Shown in pieces: positions 57,139 to 64,000 of a stretch of 64,000 nucleotides of DNA (its first letter is position 1; each line of letters opens with the position of its first letter). Source of the stretch: Cytospora piceicola (Eukaryota; Ascomycota; Sordariomycetes; Diaporthales; Cytosporaceae); the NCBI GenBank assembly GCA_023375675.1, contig JALQBC010000032.1, positions 62,001 through 126,000 on the forward strand, given 5' to 3'. A program made the position numbers and the translations under genes. The notes under the pieces are model-generated. The model searched no databases, was not told where the DNA came from, and saw only the letters and a list, made by a program, of their open reading frames with translations.

Positions 57139-60100
57139 ATGCCGCCCGCGAAACGGCCACTGCCTGATGATGGAGACATTTGGGAAAGGCACCAAACACT
57201 ACTCAGAGACCTATACGAAACACATAGGAAAACACTGGAGGAAGTGAAGCTGATCATGGAAACAGAGCATGGGTTTCCAGATACTCCGTATGGCTCCCCT
57301 TTGTCAACATCTGGCAGCATTGACTGACTCTAAGCATCATATATAGGCTAGCTACCTACGAAGCAAAGCTGAGGGATAAACTCCATCTACGAAAGAAGCT
57401 CAAGAAGACAGACTGGCCAGTGATCTACCAACACCATCTGCGGCGTGGAGGAAAAGATAGTGCAGTTCATCTCAATGGCTCACTGATCCCATGGAAGAAG
57501 GTCTGGAAGGAGATTCGACGATCAGGTGCACACACGGCAGAACAAGGTATGTCGTTTATTGTGCGACTGGCATGGCCATTGTCCCTGAGCCAATCTGACA
57601 CTTGAGCCAGGTTTGTTGAGCCCGGGCGCTCTCCCAGCAGGTGTCACCATACGAACACCACCCAATACGCCACCTCCTACCTGGAGTACCACCGCACCAG
57701 CCGCTCAGCCAGCAATCGAAAATATTGCACATACAAGTCTGACAACAGTTTCTGGTCGCCTCCGGATGCCACTTCTGCCAACAATGCATAGTATTCCTGT
57801 ACCATTCAATATCGTACGCAACTACGTGACAGAAGGGCATCGTATCGAGTTCTCCATGCCAGGACCTTCATACCAGGAACTTCCTGATTCTATACCCACG
57901 TCATGCCTTATGGCAACCCCTTGGCGCGAATTTCTATCCGAGATGAACTGTGAGTGGCGCAAACACACATCCCCGATATTGCTGCAAAAGCTAATGTACG
58001 CAGCCAATCCCGTTTATTCAGATGCAGATCAGAATCTCGGCCAGATCTCATCTAGCATTGGCGCAGGCTTTGGTCAAAATTGGGCCTCACCACAAGCCCA
58101 GAGCCAAGAAGTTAGTTCGAACTTTGATACAGACCACTTGCTAGCCAAGAGTATGTATATTCTCTCGAACAACTTGCAGGGCGGGGCAAACAACGAAGAA
58201 ATAATGGATGTTCTATTCACTGGGGTATCCAAAAGCATTCTTCTCCGGTTGCTCGACAGTGGAATTCCAACCGTAAGGGGAGCATGGGAGACTCTAATCG
58301 AACTCACCTGGGCATATGAGCGCAAGGAAGACTTTTCGCTTCTGTTGACCGTCGCAAAGCGACATCCTCACTGGATCGGTCCCGCAGCCAATCAATATCT
58401 GGCCTATGCTGCAGAAGTCGGCTGTCTCACTAGCATCAACTATCTATTAGGAGTAGGTGCTCGGCCTGTTGGAGATCATGCAGAATCATACTTCGAATTC
58501 ATTCTGCAAACAATCGAAGCTGGAAACATTGATACCGCAAGAAATTTGATCCAATACTGTGATGTCAATCGCAGGGATCTCGAGGGAGGTGAATCCCTAT
58601 TTGACAGTTTAATGAAGACAGCTTTTCGTGAACTTGAGTTTGACAACGAACTAAGTGGCCACATCAGCCTGGCCCTGGATATGTTGTTAGAGTCTGGAGC
58701 AGACGTTGACAGGACGTGCCCATGGACACAAGGATGTATTGTCTATGATTGGTGTTTACTTTCTGGGCCACTGCCTACGACATTGCTGGATAACGCCTAC
58801 TACTGGCATGACAATTTGTTTCGGAAATTGGACCGCTACAGCAAGCGAAGCGAATCCGAGATAACTAGGGCCGGTATCTGTATGGCTGCGAGCCAAAGTA
58901 CGGAAAGCCTACGTCAATATATCCAGTCAAGGCCGGCATGGAATGCGGAGTCTTGGGAACAGTGTCTGGAATCTACTTTATTCGAACTGTTTCATCGTAC
59001 AAGGCACATGGATCCTGAGGTCATCCAAAACCTGATCAACTACGGTGTCGATTTTCGAGTACCATCGATGTTGAGGTTCGGAGTTGGTGTCTCCTCACTT
59101 CTCCGCGGCCTGATAAATCAAGTCAAAGATCAAGGTTCTATTTTAAGGTTCAAGGCAATCGTGGACCATCTTCTCCAGGCAGGAGCCAAAATCGACTCGG
59201 AAGTTCTGGTTCAGGCGCTTGAGGGAAAGGGGTTCTACCTCATCGAAATATTGACTGACTTCTTCGGAGCAAACATACAGAAGCACGGTGCCCAAGCATT
59301 AGTCAAAGCCGCTGGCAAATCTTACAACAATGAAAAGGCGATCATCTGGCTCATACAAAGGGGCGCCGATGTCGAAATTGCGGTCAGGTATTCAAATTCG
59401 AGACAGTGTACCGCTATAGCTCAAGCTATAGAGCATATTCATAATCACGACAAAGGCTCATTGGAAGAAATGCAGCGAAAAGGATGGGCGGCGGCAAATC
59501 CTGAAATGCTGAAGTTTCTAAGAAGACGAGCTGCCAATCTCGAGTTCGACAAGTTCGAGATGACTGCCTTCAGCTTCCTGCGGCGTACACTTCAACATTC
59601 CCGGCGACCTCTCGACTGTCAAAATACATGGATCAATGAGAGGTTTCAGCAATTTCTCGACAACGTGGAGAACCTGGATGATGATCCAAGTTTCGAGGAA
59701 TTTTTGTTGGAATCATGTCTGAACTCGTTTCCGGGCAAAGACTACCTCCTTCCTCTATTTAGACTTCTTCTCACGCGAGGTGCCCCAGTTCGGCCACACT
59801 TCCCGCTGACTCAGCTTATTGATATGGGTGGAAGTCACGACTTGATCCGAGAGATCATAGATGCTGGTGCGGACATCAATAGATGTTCCGGACTGCATGG
59901 TGCTACTCCCCTCCAAGCTGCGTGTGGACGTGGAAACTTGGAGTTGGCGAGCGACTTGTTGCAGAGAAGGGCCGATATCAACGCGCCAGGTCTGGGTAAA
60001 TATGGAAAAACAGCGCTTCAAGAAGCCTGTGGTTACTGGACACCGTCTTCCACGGAGAAAAACCACAAGACAAAGCTCATCCGGCTCCTTATTGACCACG

Positions 60101-60516
60101 GCGCAGATGTCAATGCCCGACCTACAAAATTTGGCCGTACGGCGCTACAGGTAGCTGCCGGACTTGGTGATTTGGAGACTGCCTTCATCCTTCTTGAACA
60201 CAAGGCCGACATCAATGCACCTAATGGAACGTACACACCGAGCGCCTTAGATGAAGCTGCATTTCGTGGCCGTCTGGACATGGTCAAATTCCTGCTCAAC
60301 GCGAATGCGTTAAGTCAACACCCAGGTTTGACAGGATACGATGGAGCAATCCAAGAAGCCGAGGCACGGGGACATTTTGCAGTGGCTGAATTGATTCGCA
60401 AGCATGCTGCGGACAACGCCAGAGGGGGTATCATGAATCCTCAATTTATGCCGGGACAGCGAGGCTATATCGAGGAGGAGGGCCTGTACCCAACCAATGA
60501 CGGGTATAGCTGGTGA
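57139..60516 (+). CDS. Clr5-domain ankyrin-repeat protein
   Basis: Three exons, 57139-57287, 57347-57546 and 57611-60516, join to 1084 residues; introns 57288-57346 and 57547-57610. The first splice rebuilds the Clr5 domain (residues 14-73): IWERHQTLLRDLY near the N-terminus, HGFPDTPLATYEAKL over the junction, then LKKTDW at the end. A Pro-rich stretch follows (PPNTPPPTWSTT, about 130-150). The long middle part is helical with scattered ankyrin-like units (GADVD, GADVEI, AGAKID). Clear ankyrin repeats occupy about 870-1050 (HGATPLQAACGRGNLELA, GKTALQEACG, GRTALQVAAGLGDLETAF, SALDEAAFRGRLDMVKFLL). Clr5 is named from a fission-yeast silencing factor, but the domain in such ankyrin proteins is not characterised; a chromatin or regulatory role is only a guess. 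The gene is intact and starts about 750 bp from the hAT end. Confidence 0.88.
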
Positions 60517-60759
60517 ATATCAATCTACCTAGGTAGTGACATCCCTCTAAATACTCAAAAATGTTCAGGTTCAGTCAAGATCCCCCCGCCAAGCGTTGTG
60601 AGGCTTGAAATCCACCCACCCAGCACCGTAGAGGCTTTTGAAAGTAAACGATACTCTCTCAATAGGTATACGCTGTGGGTCCTCTTCTGCCTAGATACTC
60701 TCGTGGTCTGCTTTTAACACTTTCACACACCCTACATCAAACGTCAACCGTGATCTCCC
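60517..60759. other. convergent intergenic region
   Basis: 243 bases between the Clr5-ankyrin stop and the end of the minus-strand membrane-protein gene. It has a 12-bp perfect palindrome CTACCTAGGTAG at 60525-60536, close behind the stop codon. Confidence 0.5.
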
Positions 60760-61134
60760 TCATACTAGTCCCTCCCCAACCCGGGAACCTCTCCGTCCTC
60801 GTTGCCGGGCCCCTAAAGTTCCACCCACCATCCTGTAGGTAGCATATCCCAGCACACCAATCACACATCCCACGATGAATCCGCTGCCTAATTGGACCCC
60901 TAAAGGCTGGCCACTGATGCCTCCAAGGGAACCAGATGTGCTTGAGGCTCCGGACCCATCGCCGCCAGATCCAGATGTGAAGTTGGTTTTAGTAGTGGTA
61001 GGAGAGTTCGAAGAGACGGTATCGATGGAAAGGTCGTCGAAAAAGGACCGGAGCTCATGTGCGAAGATGGGACGGGATGAGGAGAGGAGGGTCAAGAGGA
61101 GGAAGGCCAGGAGTTGTGTTGATATGTGAGTCAT
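60760..61134 (-). CDS. small secreted-type single-pass membrane protein
   Basis: 124 residues, single exon. The N-terminus is a good signal peptide (hydrophobic LLAFLLLTLLSS, probable cleavage after SRPIFA). Next comes a short acidic segment (HELRSFFDDLSID), a Ser/Thr/Gly-rich spacer with one N-glycosylation sequon (NFT, about residue 51), and a C-terminal transmembrane helix (SGFIVGCVIGVLGYATYRMV, about 83-102). A basic tail follows (ARQRGRRGSR). This layout predicts a type I plasma-membrane or wall-facing protein; function is not known. Convergent with the ankyrin gene. Confidence 0.7.
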   Translation of the reverse strand: MTHISTQLLAFLLLTLLSSSRPIFAHELRSFFDDLSIDTVSSNSPTTTKTNFTSGSGGDGSGASSTSGSLGGISGQPLGVQLGSGFIVGCVIGVLGYATYRMVGGTLGARQRGRRGSRVGEGLV

Positions 61135-64000
61135 TCTGGGATTTTGTAGATCCTTGAATCAGATGGCGGCGAGTTGTGTGCTACTACCGGCACCAGGATT
61201 GGTATTTGATAGTATGAAGATGTTTCAAGTGAGCTTTGCAGATTACATTGCATATATTATGAAAACAGGTTTGATGCTCAGAATTTGGATACCATACAGT
61301 AACCCATTCCTAGGATAATTACTTTACCTCGCAGTGAAGTATAAATAGACTTTCCTGTAGGGCACCTAGTGTAACACATGAGACAGCGTCTCTAACCAAA
61401 CCGTAGTATCTGACCTTTTTTAACATATAGTCATTTTTCACCAAAGTGACGAGTAGGGCATGCGTGTCAGACGGGCATTTCAACATGTCGGGGTGACTCA
61501 TCCTCGCCGGCCTTACTGCACCTGCGGCAATACTACGTACCTAGGTACTTCGTACCTACCGATACGGAAGAAGGTGTGCGAGCTGAACTCAGTCGACCGC
61601 AACTTTGATAGGGTTGATAGAGTTCTGATGTCGCAGAGCCGAATGATCCTCTAAGGGACCAGAAGATCACCAACCTCGCTGCGTCTTAATTGATCAGGAA
61701 AGGACTTGACGCCTAGGTCTCCCGATCAACCGTAAGGGGGTAACACAACAAATTTGGACGAAACTCTACAATTTTGTGTCTCGTCACGTAGAATTATAGG
61801 GTACGGTAGTTAAGTACTTCAATATTATCTGTCTAGAACTAATCCAACAAATCCCAATCGTATAGGGGCCTGAAGTGTTGAGGAATCTGTAGGATCCGTA
61901 GCGCGAAAAGCTGTCGACGACTAGCAGGCTTGTGATCCATTCCAGAACAAGCGTTCGGTTGGAAGAGCCCTGGCTAATCCTGTTCCACGCAGCTTTTTCA
62001 TGTTTCGCGGTCGTGATGTTGACGTCAATGACTGCACTGCTTGCAAGTACCTAGGCAGGGCCTCAAGGTTGCCTTGCCCCATTGGACCCTTTTGCATCGA
62101 ACATTCGTATCCAAGATTCGTCAAGATGGATCGGCACCCTGGAATTGTTGTTTGGTGGCATAAAGAGTGGTGCGATGTACCCTGCTACGATTGTTTTCTT
62201 CCAATCTTGTGTAGAAGCAATGACACTCGGATATGCTTGGTTGCTCTTAACTTTCCCTGTTGTTCAACGAGCATCTATGAAACAGCCCAGGACTACTATT
62301 GAAGTGTCCTCTTCGTCCAGGGTGCCTCGAATACAATGCCTGAGCTGACTGATCCCGCCGCGTCGGGTAGAATGTGTACCCGGGTCACTCGTACATTGAG
62401 CGAGGGAGTGTTATTCGGTTGTGCTGGTCTCACGGGCAGGTCTCCTGGACAGGCCCCGGCCAAGCCATAGCCAAATGACCGACTTCAAAATTAGGGCCCA
62501 CCGGGACAAATTATATGATTGAATATGAGTGTAGCTCGAGGGACGTGTTGTGAACATAGGTTTATTTGAGTATGTAATGCTCAGTCCTGATCCCGTAGAT
62601 GGCACTGACAATAAGACATTCAATGAACATCTTAAACTCGAGTCAAGTGCTCACTGCCTAGCCTGAATATCTAAGGAGTATAGTAGTTGGACACTATAAG
62701 AGGCGGGAGGTCTTGAGAGTCGGGGAGTACTGGCAGGACCTAATCAGGAAGAAGATTCGGATCTAGATTAGAAGCATCCTGCCTTCAGGTGGAGGCTTTG
62801 AGACAGGCTGTTTTCTTTCCCAAATCCTTCACAATTCCAGTTTTCTTATCAATCCCTTCCGATTTGTCCTCTGACTTATGGCCCAGACAATATCGCATGT
62901 GCACATGCACATTTTCCCTTTCCGGCCTTCCTTGAGGGAGGATTTGCCATTTGGCATATGTGTTTGGAAGTATTGTAGGTGCATTGATGATTCACGAAAC
63001 ATCACGAACCCCCAAGATCTAATCCAATGATTCTGACATAGATGCTCAGCTCAGAATCGCATAATCGACATCACCCTTGACCCCTGTCAGCGCTCCATAT
63101 GAGCCTCTACGGTCCTCTTAAAAGCTTACCTTTATTTAAAATCAAGGCGACATTACGGAGAATTATGGACAAGTGTATTGCAAGGAGGATCAGGCCGTTG
63201 CTACTTTTACTCCAGGCTCACCGTGGATGTGGCGTTTGGGAGAGGTGTCGGTGCTTTGAGGAGTGCAGATCCAGTTATGTGTGCTCAAGATCACAGATAT
63301 ACCAACGGATACCTATGTAGACGTGCAAACATATAGCCATAAAACAGTCATGCATGAGCAATCATGGAAAATTTGAAGATACTGGATATATACTTTGTAA
63401 TCGCTGTTGTATATCGCGTTTTCCTCGCAGTGAACATAACTCCCACGGAAGATCCTGATCCGTGCCTTACCATACCCCTGTCCTCTCATTCTCAAACATG
63501 CTGTACACTGCTGACGAGGTGCTCACGTCGTCACTGCCGGCCAAGTCTTGGTATTGGCGCCACGCCATCACCCTGCTTCAGCCCCTTACCTTAATAGGAG
63601 TCTGCCCATCGTCTCAACATACTCCTCAGAGAAGTGTCAAACTGTCAAAATCACTGCACTGGCTACTTAGGTAACCAAAGGTGTGACCACCCTTATAGTC
63701 ACCGGGAAAACATACGAGGGAGGCTTCAACTGCACTCCGAAACTCGAACATTCTTCAACTCAATACAATCTCGCTCACTGCATTTCCAAACCCGGTGGGC
63801 TCGTACTTGCGATACTGTCATGTTTTTAAGTGTTAATATAGTATTGAAAATGTCACCGAATCGGCTGGGACAATTGTGTGCTACGTACCCAAGCCCCGGA
63901 CGATGGACAAGACCGAGATGGAGGATCAGACTATTGTCCCACCCTAACTTTAGATGGAGATTTCTGACCCCCCTTGACGAAATCCATTAGGCAGGCTGCG
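61135..64000. other. gene-free stretch at right end
   Basis: About 2.9 kb of normal composition. Open frames are short (mostly under 120 codons), overlap in all phases and show no domains or splice-linked continuations that I could follow. It contains the palindrome GTACCTAGGTAC at 61537-61548, which with the following bases can also fold as AGGTAC-TTC-GTACCT. No tRNA or rRNA was recognised. A degraded gene cannot be excluded around 62080-62350. Confidence 0.45.
61537..61548. repeat. ACCTAGGT-type palindrome
   Basis: Perfect 12-bp palindrome GTACCTAGGTAC. Related copies lie at 4371-4378, 14089-14098 and 60525-60536, all in intergenic DNA. Confidence 0.7.

Noticed and set aside
62082..62348. 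88-residue open frame with hydrophobic stretch, possible transporter remnant
   Set aside because: No recognisable motif, overlaps another open frame of similar length, and no splice-linked neighbours could be found.
1..64000. CRISPR arrays, bacterial operons or prophage features
   Set aside because: The DNA is eukaryotic with spliced genes; no spaced direct repeats of CRISPR type were seen.

Overview
The window comes from a filamentous ascomycete, most likely a Sordariomycete. Its genes carry short GT-AG introns (56-147 bp), its proteins are Pezizomycotina types (Clr5-ankyrin, DUF7708 and fungal AAA proteins), and a 41 kb block is AT-rich with almost no CpA/TpG, the mark of repeat-induced point mutation (RIP). 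I cannot name the species.

Left arm (1-14967), normal composition. Three housekeeping genes: ERV14/cornichon (-), methionine aminopeptidase 1 (-) and, divergent from it, kynurenine 3-monooxygenase (+). Four accessory-type genes follow: a fungal AAA ATPase (-), a DUF7708/NLR-like protein that has lost its P-loop (+), a 411-residue coiled-coil protein of unknown function (-) and a small one-pass membrane protein (-). Exon joins were set by hand and each spliced model keeps frame.

Centre (14968-56376). This is one nested transposon complex that I could take apart from terminal repeats and target-site duplications (TSDs). The shell is a hAT DNA transposon of about 3.0 kb net, with an 8-bp TSD (gggaggct). 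Inside it is a Ty3/gypsy element, here G1 (16033-54394; 238-bp LTRs; TSD atcga; 10.6 kb net), with a long third open frame after pol. G1 holds two members of one Ty1/copia family: C2, a 1.7-kb internally deleted copy on the minus strand (19847-21577; TSD aaaac), and C1, a full-size copy (26113-52132; 195-bp LTRs; TSD gatat; about 6.8 kb net). C1 holds two more gypsy elements: G2 (27539-34561; 210-bp LTRs; TSD ggtat) and G3 (37580-49735; 304-bp LTRs; 12.2 kb). All coding is broken by RIP-type stops. The extreme hAT ends are not mutated.

Right arm (56377-64000), normal composition again. A Clr5-domain/ankyrin-repeat gene (+) and a small secreted-type membrane protein (-), then about 2.9 kb in which I see no gene. 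The hAT therefore landed between the divergent small membrane-protein gene and the Clr5-ankyrin gene.
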